IMG/VR virus record: IMGVR_UViG_3300028388_002021
Location: 10,792 to 34,321 of that record
Direction: 5' to 3' (one strand)
DNA: 23,530 nt
Source of the DNA: a virus
The first letter of the stretch is position 1, and every line of letters starts with the position of its first letter. Shown here piece by piece: positions 5,618 to 11,758 of the stretch. Under the pieces are notes generated by a model. The model did no database searches, was not told the DNA's origin, and worked only from the letters and a program-made list of their open reading frames with translations. Both the position numbers and the translations under genes were made by a program.

Positions 5618-6636
5618 AACTATCAGAAAAAGCGAACGCTGCTAATGCGGCGCAGGAAGTAAGCGATCTGTTGCCAGTGCCTGTGAAAAACTCAGGCGGT
5701 GCGAGTCTGTACCTCGACAGCAACAGGTTCAACCAGGCGTACAAAGCAGCGCGCCTGCTGGCACAAGCTGGCGAGATGGTGCCGAAGCATTTCCAGGGCT
5801 CGTGGGAAAAGTGCTTCGTTGCCCTTGAGCTTGCGGACCGATTTGGGATGAGTCCGTTCGCAGTCATGCAGCGGGTGTACGTGGTTCACGGCAGGCCAGG
5901 CATGGAGGCCAAGCTGAAGATCGCACTGGCCAACCAGCGCGCGCCCATCAAGGGCTGTATCAACTACGACATCGAGCAGGCAGACGACGGACGTATCCTC
6001 GGGTGCACCGCATACGTAATCCTGAAGGACACAGGCGACCGCGCAGAGATGACCGTCACACGCGAGATGGTCGAGGCAGAGGGGTGGCACAAGCCGAAGC
6101 CAAAGTGGTCATGGCGCGACGGGAAGAAGTTCCGCGATGGAGAAATCCAGTCCAAGTGGGTCACGATGCCGGAGCTGATGTACCGCTATCGCTCCGCGTC
6201 CATGCTCATCGACACTCACTTCCCGGACGTGGTGATGGGCATCCGGACCGTCGAAGAAATCGAGGACATCGAGGTCAGCGAACTCGAATCCACGCCAGCA
6301 GAGCCACCGCCAGAACCCGTGGTCGAACATGTCGATGCCGTCGTCGTGCCAGATGAACCCGTCGACGAAAAGCCTGAGTCTGGACAGGTCGAAATCGCCA
6401 CCACACCGGTCGAAAACAACACCAAAGACGACGCGGAGAGTCGAAAAAAAAAGTTCTCCGAGGCTCTTGCCTGGGCTGACGACTGGGGAGTACCGCAGTC
6501 GGAGGTGGACATCGTGGTCAAATCTCTGGACATCAAGCCGAACGACGCCCGCACCATGACTCCGGACCGGCTCGCTGAGTTATCCGGAAAAATCGGAGAA
6601 CTGGCGGATAACTACGCCGGGCCGCCGAAGGGTTGA
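5614..6636 (+). CDS. RecT/Bet-like single-strand DNA annealing protein
   Basis: A 340-residue protein whose first 220 residues look like a phage single-strand annealing protein. The stretch ADRFGMSPFAVMQRVYVVHG, followed by KLKIALANQRAPI, an EMTVTREM strand, PELMYRYRSASMLI and DVVMGIRTVEEIED, matches the recurring order of RecT-family proteins (LGxxPxxAxQxIxVIxGRP ... MLxYRAxSxLxR ... PDVVxGxxTxEE). These proteins coat ssDNA and anneal complementary strands in homologous recombination and replication restart. The C-terminal third is a long acidic, proline-rich linker (about 225-275) and a small helical domain that may contact partners. It ends the P1 operon with the exonuclease and the 39-residue gene. 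Its stop lies inside the -35 box of promoter P2. The family assignment is by motif recall only. Confidence 0.8.
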   Translation: MKLSEKANAANAAQEVSDLLPVPVKNSGGASLYLDSNRFNQAYKAARLLAQAGEMVPKHFQGSWEKCFVALELADRFGMSPFAVMQRVYVVHGRPGMEAKLKIALANQRAPIKGCINYDIEQADDGRILGCTAYVILKDTGDRAEMTVTREMVEAEGWHKPKPKWSWRDGKKFRDGEIQSKWVTMPELMYRYRSASMLIDTHFPDVVMGIRTVEEIEDIEVSELESTPAEPPPEPVVEHVDAVVVPDEPVDEKPESGQVEIATTPVENNTKDDAESRKKKFSEALAWADDWGVPQSEVDIVVKSLDIKPNDARTMTPDRLAELSGKIGELADNYAGPPKG

Positions 6637-6661
6637 CAAGCTGGCGCCGCCATGGTATCCT
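6633..6661 (+). promoter_or_regulatory. Predicted promoter P2 for the replication operon
   Basis: TTGACA (6633-6638), 17-bp spacer ending in TGG (extended -10), TATCCT (6656-6661). The -35 is perfect and the -10 matches 4 of 6. Its -35 covers the stop codon of the RecT-like gene. The expected first base, G6668, is exactly the first base of arm A1 of leader 2, as for P1. Confidence 0.7.
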
Positions 6662-6667
6662 GACAGA

Positions 6668-6770
6668 GTCATGCACGACGTATGCTCAAACTAGTTGGTT
6701 AGCTACCCCATGGTGGGCTGGTGCTCGCCTCTGCGTGCATGACACGCCGGTCCACCATGGGGGGCTTTTT
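6668..6770 (+). promoter_or_regulatory. Leader RNA with intrinsic terminator and competing or pseudoknot pairing (leader 2)
   Basis: B1 at 6706-6716 (CCCCATGGTGG) pairs perfectly with B2 at 6752-6762, followed by GGC and five T: an 11-bp intrinsic terminator with a 35-nt loop. A1 at 6668-6677 (GTCATGCACG) is the exact complement of A2 at 6734-6743 in that loop. Order A1-B1-A2-B2-T run and the start of A1 at the predicted +1 match leader 1. A1 and A2 differ from leader 1 at two positions each, and both differences keep the base pairs. The initiator gene begins 10 bp after the T run. The 6688-6698 stretch AAACTAGTTGG recurs at 20903. Confidence 0.78.
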
Positions 6771-6780
6771 GGGGATCACA

Positions 6781-7755
6781 ATGGCTAGATATCGAAAAAT
6801 AGATCCGCGAATGTGGGGCGATGCGAAGTTCCGGAGGCTGTCAAAAATACAACCGTCTGGCCAAGCTCTGTTTTTGTACCTGCTATCTGGCCCACACACA
6901 ACAAGCCTACCAGGGCTTTATCATATCGGGCCAGCAACTGTGTCCGAGCGGCTCGGGTGGGATCTGGAAGCCACAAGGGAAGCCTACACGGAAGCCTACA
7001 CGGAAGGCTTGATTGAGGTAGACGCAGAGGCATGCGTAACGAGTGTACCGAACGCGATAAAGTACAATCCTCCGGAGTCACCTAACGCAGTTCGCGGGTG
7101 GTCTGCCAGTATCGACGAGATACCGGAGTGTGGCCTCAAGACGAAGCACATTGAGCACATTAGGGACTATCTGATGTCCGATCAATTTGCGAATTCTGGC
7201 AGCCAAAACGGCAGCATACGCAACCCAGACCCATACATTGAGGCGATGGGTAAGCCTACACGGAAGCCTACACGGAAGCCTACACGGAAGCCTACACGGA
7301 AGCCTACACGGAATCAGGAGCAGGAGCAGGAGCAGGAGCAGGATAAAGATCTACCCACCAAACCTGAAGCAGTAAAAAAGACAAAGAAAGCCCGAAAACC
7401 ACACCCGGCAGAGACACACCGGATCGCCCTGCTCGCACTCAGGGCCAGGTACCACGAAAAGCGCGGCTTACCGCCACCGGAAAATGGAATCCAGAAGGAC
7501 GACCACATGAGGCGAGTCGCCAAGGTGTTGGGCGAAAAGGGGATTGAATACTGCGAGGCACTGATTGACGCGCACGCAAAAGAGCACAACGGGGACGGCG
7601 CAGATTCCAAGTTCGCCCCGTGGTACTTCGCATTCCCGAGCATTTACGACAACGGCAAGCCGAAGAAAAGAATCCCCGCCTATGAGCGCATGGACCCGAT
7701 TGTAGCCAAGGGACAGAAAAAAGAATTCGTGCCTGCGTACTGGCGCAATGAATAA
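6781..7755 (+). CDS. Phage replication initiator-like protein with internal iterons
   Basis: A 324-residue protein beginning ARYRKIDPRMWGDAKF, then LFLYLLSGPHTT and GLYHIGPATVSERLGWD, a pattern typical of the winged-helix N-terminal domain of phage replication proteins (O-like and DnaT/DnaD-like). Residues 67-75 are EAYTEAYTE and residues 158-177 are five KPTR units, followed by QE repeats; both sets are encoded by the same 12-bp DNA repeat in different frames. The C-terminal part (about 190-324) is basic, then contains HMRRVAKVLGEKG and KFAPWYFAFPSIYDN, as in loader-type replication proteins. It heads the P2 operon and lies two genes before a DnaB-like helicase, so it probably binds the origin and brings in the helicase. 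Start ATG 6781 has only a weak GGGGAT upstream; an earlier in-frame start would lie inside the terminator. Confidence 0.8.
   Translation: MARYRKIDPRMWGDAKFRRLSKIQPSGQALFLYLLSGPHTTSLPGLYHIGPATVSERLGWDLEATREAYTEAYTEGLIEVDAEACVTSVPNAIKYNPPESPNAVRGWSASIDEIPECGLKTKHIEHIRDYLMSDQFANSGSQNGSIRNPDPYIEAMGKPTRKPTRKPTRKPTRKPTRNQEQEQEQEQDKDLPTKPEAVKKTKKARKPHPAETHRIALLALRARYHEKRGLPPPENGIQKDDHMRRVAKVLGEKGIEYCEALIDAHAKEHNGDGADSKFAPWYFAFPSIYDNGKPKKRIPAYERMDPIVAKGQKKEFVPAYWRNE
6979..7002 (+). repeat. Two 12-bp iterons, first cluster
   Basis: Two perfect head-to-tail copies of GAAGCCTACACG (6979-6990 and 6991-7002), followed by a truncated GAAGGC. Within the initiator gene this frame reads EAYT. The same 12-mer returns at 7251-7310 in another frame. 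Confidence 0.9.
7251..7310 (+). repeat. Five 12-bp iterons, second cluster (candidate origin)
   Basis: Five tandem copies of GAAGCCTACACG, the first with one mismatch (T for G), at 7251, 7263, 7275, 7287 and 7299. They read as KPTR here and as EAYT in the first cluster, so the DNA rather than the peptide appears conserved. Repeats inside an initiator gene resemble the lambda O arrangement. An A-rich stretch (7340-7390) follows and could be the unwinding region. Confidence 0.9.
7315..7338 (+). repeat. CAGGAG hexamer repeat
   Basis: Four tandem CAGGAG copies and a partial fifth directly after the iterons, encoding alternating Gln-Glu. It could be simple slippage or part of the origin. The following 50 bases are rich in A. 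Confidence 0.85.
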
Positions 7756-7803
7756 CCCTTGCCAACCACCACCGAATCTGGCACATAGACAGTGGAGGTT
7801 ATC

Positions 7804-8523
7804 ATGAAATTCAAAGTCGGTGACTTGGTGGAGCCGGATCTCGACAACACGGAAATCAACAAAGACCTGGCAGAAGCATTCGTTTACCAGAACCCGCTGC
7901 CCTGGGAGGTGGTTGCGGCTGAAGACGTGCGCGTGATGGTGGTATCAAAAGAAACCGAATTCTTCGTGAACCCGGCAAAACCGCCAACGGCACAGGTTGG
8001 ACACGCAGTCATACCGACTGACGAACTCCGACCATACAAGACCACCACCACGAAGCCGACCCGCGAAGAGTCATCCCGCGACTTTTTCAACCGCGTGTTG
8101 GGCGGACTCTCTGTCCTGCTGATCGCCCTGACCATGGTCGCCTGCGGATTCCCAGAGCCCGATTACACGACCAAGCACGGCATCAACGTGTATCTCAACG
8201 GCAGTCCGGTTCCGAAGCACCACGTCGAAACGGCCACTAAGTTCTACATTGAGCGCATGTACGGTGCGGAATATGATACATTTGGCGGTGTATCGCTCGG
8301 ATTCAGCGACGTGCCGCTCAAGTGCGGAGACAGCCTCTGCGCAGGCGTCCAGCAGGGCCAGGTGATTTGGGTCGCATGGCCAGGCTCGCTTTGTGTCAGC
8401 GCCTTGTTCCACGAGTTCACGCACTACATCCACGGTGACCCGAGCCACAAAGACAAAGACCTTTGGCAGTTGGAATCAGACATTCGCGCAGAGTGCGCCG
8501 AAACTTTCATGGGTAAACTGTGA
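7804..8523 (+). CDS. Membrane-anchored zincin-like metallopeptidase with cytoplasmic N-terminal domain
   Basis: A 239-residue protein in three parts. Residues 1-80 form a soluble domain starting MKFKVGDLVEPD, a pattern like small SH3-type barrels. Residues 98-113 are a membrane helix ending in VAC at 114. The rest is a domain with LFHEFTHYIHGDPSH, where H203, E204 and H207 make an HExxH zinc-peptidase site; E224 in QLESD could be the third ligand. The spacing does not fit metzincins. The protease domain is probably outside the cytoplasm if the helix spans once. GGAGG five bases before ATG 7804 supports the start over GTG 7792. A fusion of a small cytoplasmic protein with a lipoprotein-like peptidase is possible. 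It sits between initiator and helicase, and its stop overlaps the helicase start by GTGA; its target is unknown. Confidence 0.8.
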   Translation: MKFKVGDLVEPDLDNTEINKDLAEAFVYQNPLPWEVVAAEDVRVMVVSKETEFFVNPAKPPTAQVGHAVIPTDELRPYKTTTTKPTREESSRDFFNRVLGGLSVLLIALTMVACGFPEPDYTTKHGINVYLNGSPVPKHHVETATKFYIERMYGAEYDTFGGVSLGFSDVPLKCGDSLCAGVQQGQVIWVAWPGSLCVSALFHEFTHYIHGDPSHKDKDLWQLESDIRAECAETFMGKL

Positions 8524-9773
8524 GAAACAACCTCGCCAACATCGAGGCTGAGAAGTCCGTACTCGGCTGCATCATGCTCGACAACTCGTCGCTTGGAGCA
8601 ATGCCTGGTCTTGAGTCAAGGCACTTCTCGTCACGAGCCAACGCGCACATCTTCGCGGTTATCGAGCGCATGGCTGGCGAGAACGAACAGATCGACCAAC
8701 TGACACTGGCAGACAGACTCAGCGTGCGCAACGAGTTGGAATCAGTCGGCGGCATCGCGTACATCGGAAGCTTGACCGACCACGCAGTCACAGCGCGGCA
8801 CGCGAAGCAGTACGCCGAAATCGTCAAGGAAAGATTCACGGCGCGGGAGATGGTCACTCGCCTGCAAAAGGTACTCGGCGATCTGCAACTCGGATGCAAC
8901 CCGGCAGACATGTCCGACGAACTCGCAGACCTAACGCACATCACGCAGCCGGACAACGTCCGCGAGGTAACGCTGGCCGAAGCATTCGACGACTTGGAAT
9001 CATATCAATTGGGCACGCGGGCCGGATTGGTCCACACAGGATTCGATGCACTCGACAGGTACTCCCCAGCCGCTGACGAGTTGGTAATAATCGCAGCGCG
9101 CCCGTCCACCGGCAAGACAGCGCTTGCAATCGAGATGGCGGAGCGAATGAGCAGGCGAATGCCGATCCTGTTCTTGTCCCTGGAGATGTCCGGGCGAGGC
9201 ATCCACTTCCGCCGCATCAGCTACGCCACCGGACTCGGAACGCTCGTGCTCAAGCAGAAGTCCGGCCTGTCTGCGGACCAATACAATCGGGTGTCTGACG
9301 CTTTCGGGCGCATGCACGAGAACAAAAACCTGCATATATTCCAGGGGTCTTTCGGGCTCAATGACATGGTTGGGCTTATACGCTCTGAAATCGCACGCCG
9401 CGGCATTGGCGCCTTTGTCGTCGACCACCTGGGCAAGGTGCGCTTACCTGGCAGGCTGCGCCACGACATCGAGACTGGCGAAATCACAGCGCGCTTGGCT
9501 GACCTTTGCAAAGAGCACTCAGTGCTTGGCCTCGTGCTGCATCAACTCAGCCGCAAGAGCGAGGACCGCGACAGCAAGCGCCCAATGATGTCTGACCTCA
9601 GAGACAGCGGGCGCCTTGAGCAAGACGCTGACCACGTCTGGCTGCTGCACCGGCCAAGTCGATACGACGATGAGGCAGGCAACAAGCTCGAAGTTGGCAT
9701 CGCGAAAAACAGAGACGGGCCAATCGGGATGGCGGAGCTTCGGTACACTGATTCCGGGAGGGTGGTGGAATGA
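8520..9773 (+). CDS. dnaB-like: DnaB-like replicative helicase
   Basis: A 417-residue hexameric helicase of the DnaB family, which unwinds DNA 5'-3' at the fork. The N-terminal domain begins NIEAEKSVLGCIMLD, typical of DnaB and its primase-interacting domain. The RecA-like core has Walker A ARPSTGKT (193-200), LFLSLEMS (217-224), Walker B VVDH (300-303) followed by LHQLSRKSEDR and the arginine-finger region SDLRDSGRLEQDADHVWLLHR. Length is slightly below the 450-470 usual in bacteria. GTG 8520 overlaps the preceding stop. Its neighbours, the initiator with iterons upstream and small accessory genes downstream, form a replication module; no primase is seen in the window, so the phage probably uses the host enzyme or one encoded elsewhere. 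Confidence 0.95.
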   Translation: MRNNLANIEAEKSVLGCIMLDNSSLGAMPGLESRHFSSRANAHIFAVIERMAGENEQIDQLTLADRLSVRNELESVGGIAYIGSLTDHAVTARHAKQYAEIVKERFTAREMVTRLQKVLGDLQLGCNPADMSDELADLTHITQPDNVREVTLAEAFDDLESYQLGTRAGLVHTGFDALDRYSPAADELVIIAARPSTGKTALAIEMAERMSRRMPILFLSLEMSGRGIHFRRISYATGLGTLVLKQKSGLSADQYNRVSDAFGRMHENKNLHIFQGSFGLNDMVGLIRSEIARRGIGAFVVDHLGKVRLPGRLRHDIETGEITARLADLCKEHSVLGLVLHQLSRKSEDRDSKRPMMSDLRDSGRLEQDADHVWLLHRPSRYDDEAGNKLEVGIAKNRDGPIGMAELRYTDSGRVVE

Positions 9774-9934
9774 ACCACAAAGAGCGAGCGTGGTTGGCCG
9801 TGTCTGATGTGCTTGCATTCGCCTTGCGATGGATTGGCAAGGCATACTACAAGTCGCTTGAGATTGCAGGCTCGCACTCGGACTGGTACGAGCACGACTG
9901 CGGCTACGCGGACGGCAAGGACGATCCGTTTTGA
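9770..9934 (+). CDS. 54-residue protein of unknown function
   Basis: A short gene whose ATG overlaps the helicase stop as ATGA. The product starts MNHKERAWLAVSDVLAFALR, probably one amphipathic helix, continues with WIGKAYYKSLEIAGS and ends with an acidic tail containing Trp, Tyr, one Cys and GKDDPF. No family is recognised. The next gene follows after 12 bp with its own ribosome site. Tight coupling to the helicase gene supports real translation, but the role is unknown. Confidence 0.65.
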   Translation: MNHKERAWLAVSDVLAFALRWIGKAYYKSLEIAGSHSDWYEHDCGYADGKDDPF

Positions 9935-9946
9935 TTGGAGGCCAAG

Positions 9947-10228
9947 ATGTTTAGACGATTGTTTTTGACGATTGCGGATTTTCTTGACGAAAGAATCTTT
10001 ACGATTGACGACCTGCGCTCAGAAGTCGAGAAGCTCCGCGAGTGGTGCGTGGAACTCGATACGCGGATCTCGGAACACGACGAGGAAATCGGAGTGCTGA
10101 AGTGCAGGATTGTCGAGATGGACGATCAATACTCAGAGCGCATCCAATACCTGCACACCCTGCTCGACAGGCTCGAAGAGAGAACTAACTGGCTTCCATC
10201 TTTGTTTGACAAAAAAACCACTTGCTGA
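9947..10228 (+). CDS. Small coiled-coil protein
   Basis: A 93-residue protein whose central part (about 18-80) is an almost unbroken charged helix with heptad spacing (LRSEVEKLREW, IVEMDDQYSERIQYL, LLDRLEER). The first 15 residues are hydrophobic and aromatic (MFRRLFLTIADFLDE), perhaps an amphipathic or peripheral membrane helix. Start ATG 9947 is chosen for GGAGG five bases upstream, over TTG 9935. It could be a multimerising scaffold between replication and membrane proteins, or an inhibitor; nothing in the sequence decides. It starts the run of small membrane genes. Confidence 0.75.
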   Translation: MFRRLFLTIADFLDERIFTIDDLRSEVEKLREWCVELDTRISEHDEEIGVLKCRIVEMDDQYSERIQYLHTLLDRLEERTNWLPSLFDKKTTC

Positions 10229-10239
10229 TTGGAGTTGTT

Positions 10240-10557
10240 ATGAGAGACGAATACTACAAACCAATCTTCTGGGGACTGTTCACCGGCGCAATGATTGCCG
10301 CACTGGTAATCCTCGCCACCGGATGCGCAGCCACCCGCGCGCAAATCGACGTGCTGCCAGATATGAGTTATTGCATCTGGCTCAGCGCAGCGGACGCAAA
10401 GGAGCTCAAGGACGTGAAAGACGACTGCGAGAACCACGATGGAATCCAGGCGTGCTTGCTGACTGCGTCGGACGGCAGACGCATGGTTTGCGCATCTGCC
10501 GGAGTGCCGCTCGTGCCGGTGCAACCGTTCAACATGAACCACTCGGCGAGAAAATGA
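10240..10557 (+). CDS. Small membrane or lipoprotein-like four-cysteine protein, paralogue of the 2459 gene
   Basis: A 105-residue protein. Residues 9-28 are hydrophobic and end in LATGC (C29), close to a lipobox though with Ala instead of Leu at -3. The outer domain has cysteines at 45, 63, 72 and 84 and carries TASDGRR; cysteine spacing and this motif match the protein at 2459-2746 on the opposite strand. The C-terminal extension (VPLVPVQPFNMNH) is unique to this copy. GGAG lies upstream of ATG 10240; TTG 10222 is disfavoured. The stop overlaps the next gene as ATGA. No function is recognised; two disulphides in the periplasm are likely. Confidence 0.83.
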   Translation: MRDEYYKPIFWGLFTGAMIAALVILATGCAATRAQIDVLPDMSYCIWLSAADAKELKDVKDDCENHDGIQACLLTASDGRRMVCASAGVPLVPVQPFNMNHSARK

Positions 10558-10769
10558 TCTGGGCACTCGGAATCGTCGGGTATCTACTGGCCGGGTTTGT
10601 TGTTACCGGGTTGATAATCAGGTACACCAGCATCTTCGGACCGGAAGATGACGAACCAGTCGTACACTTTATGTCAACAGCATTCTGGCCAGTCATGGTC
10701 TTAGTTGTTACCGCCGAAAAGCTTTGGCCGGTTATGTATAGGCTTTGGTCAAAGGACGACGACCAATGA
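10554..10769 (+). CDS. Small protein with two membrane segments
   Basis: A 71-residue protein with hydrophobic segments at about residues 3-22 and 42-56, joined by an acidic loop (FGPEDDEPVVHF), and a charged tail ending KDDDQ. It overlaps both neighbours by ATGA. The topology would fit a second holin or an antiholin, or a superinfection-exclusion protein, but the location among replication-associated genes gives no proof. Unknown function. Confidence 0.75.
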   Translation: MIWALGIVGYLLAGFVVTGLIIRYTSIFGPEDDEPVVHFMSTAFWPVMVLVVTAEKLWPVMYRLWSKDDDQ

Positions 10770-10969
10770 TCGCCGTCCTAATCGGGGGCTTCTCGCTCCT
10801 TGCGCTCGTGCTTGGCATGTGCTCCTGGGCACTGTGCGGCATAGGCAAGGAGATTGAATCAATCAACACGCTGCTCGCTGTTTGCGCAGAATACGCCGTT
10901 TCGCAACACGCGCAACACGCTAAACTGGAGCACTTCGGAGAGCGCGTGGAAATCGAGAACGATTTTTAG
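10766..10969 (+). CDS. Small protein with one membrane segment
   Basis: A 67-residue protein with an N-terminal hydrophobic helix (about 2-26, containing two cysteines) and a charged, histidine-rich cytoplasmic or periplasmic tail (SQHAQHAKLEHFGERVE). ATG 10766 overlaps the preceding stop as ATGA. It is one of at least four consecutive small envelope-directed genes. Function unknown. Confidence 0.72.
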   Translation: MIAVLIGGFSLLALVLGMCSWALCGIGKEIESINTLLAVCAEYAVSQHAQHAKLEHFGERVEIENDF

Positions 10970-10977
10970 GAGGAAAA

Positions 10978-11397
10978 ATGCGATATCTGATTATTCTTGC
11001 AATTGTTTTTGGCTGTAACGGATCTGGCGACACTGAGCACGTCCAGAACGTGTCCGGCGTGTACGAGGTTCTCGATGGCTCTGCGAGCATCGTCGACTCG
11101 CTCGGGAACGACGGCGTCATCGAGTTGGCCGGATTCTTTCTCGGCATCTCACAGGGAAGCTACGCGGTTGACGTGGCCGGATGCCTCGGCGTGATGACCT
11201 GCGACGGAGACGCATGCTCGCTTGACTGCGATTCGGTTTCATTCGAATCCGGCTACCCAGCCTGGACATCGGGACGAGTCGAGTTTTCCAACGATGTCTT
11301 GACCGGCGTGTTCGTCCAGACGTTCGCAGCCGGAGACTACCAACAGACCATTGAGTTCGACTTCTCGGCGAAGCTAATCGAAGACCAGCCAGGCTGA
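10978..11397 (+). CDS. Putative secreted lipoprotein with cysteine-rich domain
   Basis: A 139-residue protein with a short hydrophobic N terminus (MRYLIILAIVFGC) in which VFGC resembles a lipobox with C13 as lipid site, followed by a Gly/Ser linker. The mature part is acidic, rich in Gly, Ser, Asp and Val, with four more cysteines (in AGCLGVMTCDGDACSLDC) and probable beta strands (VEFSNDVLTGVFV, QQTIEFDFSAKL). AGGAGG lies six bases before ATG 10978. It ends the membrane-protein run and is followed by promoter P3. A phage lipoprotein could block superinfection at the surface, as T5 Llp does, but similarity to such proteins was not seen. Confidence 0.78.
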   Translation: MRYLIILAIVFGCNGSGDTEHVQNVSGVYEVLDGSASIVDSLGNDGVIELAGFFLGISQGSYAVDVAGCLGVMTCDGDACSLDCDSVSFESGYPAWTSGRVEFSNDVLTGVFVQTFAAGDYQQTIEFDFSAKLIEDQPG

Positions 11398-11420
11398 TGC
11401 CACGAGTAGTCGGCGGTCGC

Positions 11421-11449
11421 TTGACACACCCGCCAAAGTAGGCTATACT
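11421..11449 (+). promoter_or_regulatory. Predicted promoter P3 for the packaging operon, flanked by inverted repeats
   Basis: TTGACA (11421-11426), 17 bp, TATACT (11444-11449): 6 of 6 and 5 of 6. The expected start, 11456, leaves about three bases before ATG 11459, so the message would be nearly leaderless. GGCTA/TAGCC (11441-11445 and 11451-11455) encloses the -10, and GGCGG/CCGCC (11412-11416 and 11430-11434) encloses the -35, possible operator sites. Confidence 0.75.
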
Positions 11450-11458
11450 GTAGCCGAT

Positions 11459-11740
11459 ATGCCAATCTACATTTCAAAGTGCAATGGCTGCGGGCGAATC
11501 GACGATAGACTCGCCCACGAATTCATTCAAGACGGCGCCGAGTTCGATTCGTGCCCGTGCGACGAATGCGGCTCGGACGAATTCACGCGCGCTGGAATCA
11601 ACCTGACAGCGGACATGAGCAACCAATGGGAGACTCGCTGCCGATTTCAACACGGCGTGAAGCGTCACGTCGACAAGCCAGATCCGGCAGTGCGCCAGGC
11701 GCAAAACGAGAAGAGACACGGGCAGGCCCCTAAACCATAG
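11459..11740 (+). CDS. Zinc-ribbon protein (FmdB-like N terminus)
   Basis: A 93-residue protein opening with MPIYISKCNGCG, which resembles the FmdB family zinc ribbon. The second pair is CPCDECGSDEF, giving C-x2-C and C-x2-C ligands for one zinc ion within the first 40 residues. The tail is basic and hydrophilic (RCRFQHGVKRHVDKP ... QNEKRHGQAPKP). It is the first gene after P3 and precedes the terminase pair, so a role in late-gene transcription or DNA packaging is conceivable. No ribosome site is seen before ATG 11459, consistent with a leaderless message. Only the metal site is well supported. Confidence 0.8.
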   Translation: MPIYISKCNGCGRIDDRLAHEFIQDGAEFDSCPCDECGSDEFTRAGINLTADMSNQWETRCRFQHGVKRHVDKPDPAVRQAQNEKRHGQAPKP

Positions 11741-11758
11741 CCGCAGGACGGCACAACC

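Noticed and set aside
7251-7338. Tandem repeats as a CRISPR array
   Set aside because: Units are 12 bp and 6 bp with no spacers and lie inside a coding gene.
8406-8447. Metzincin assignment for the 7804 protein
   Set aside because: HEFTHYIHGDPSH does not keep the HExxHxxGxxH spacing; Gly and the last His are one and two residues too far.
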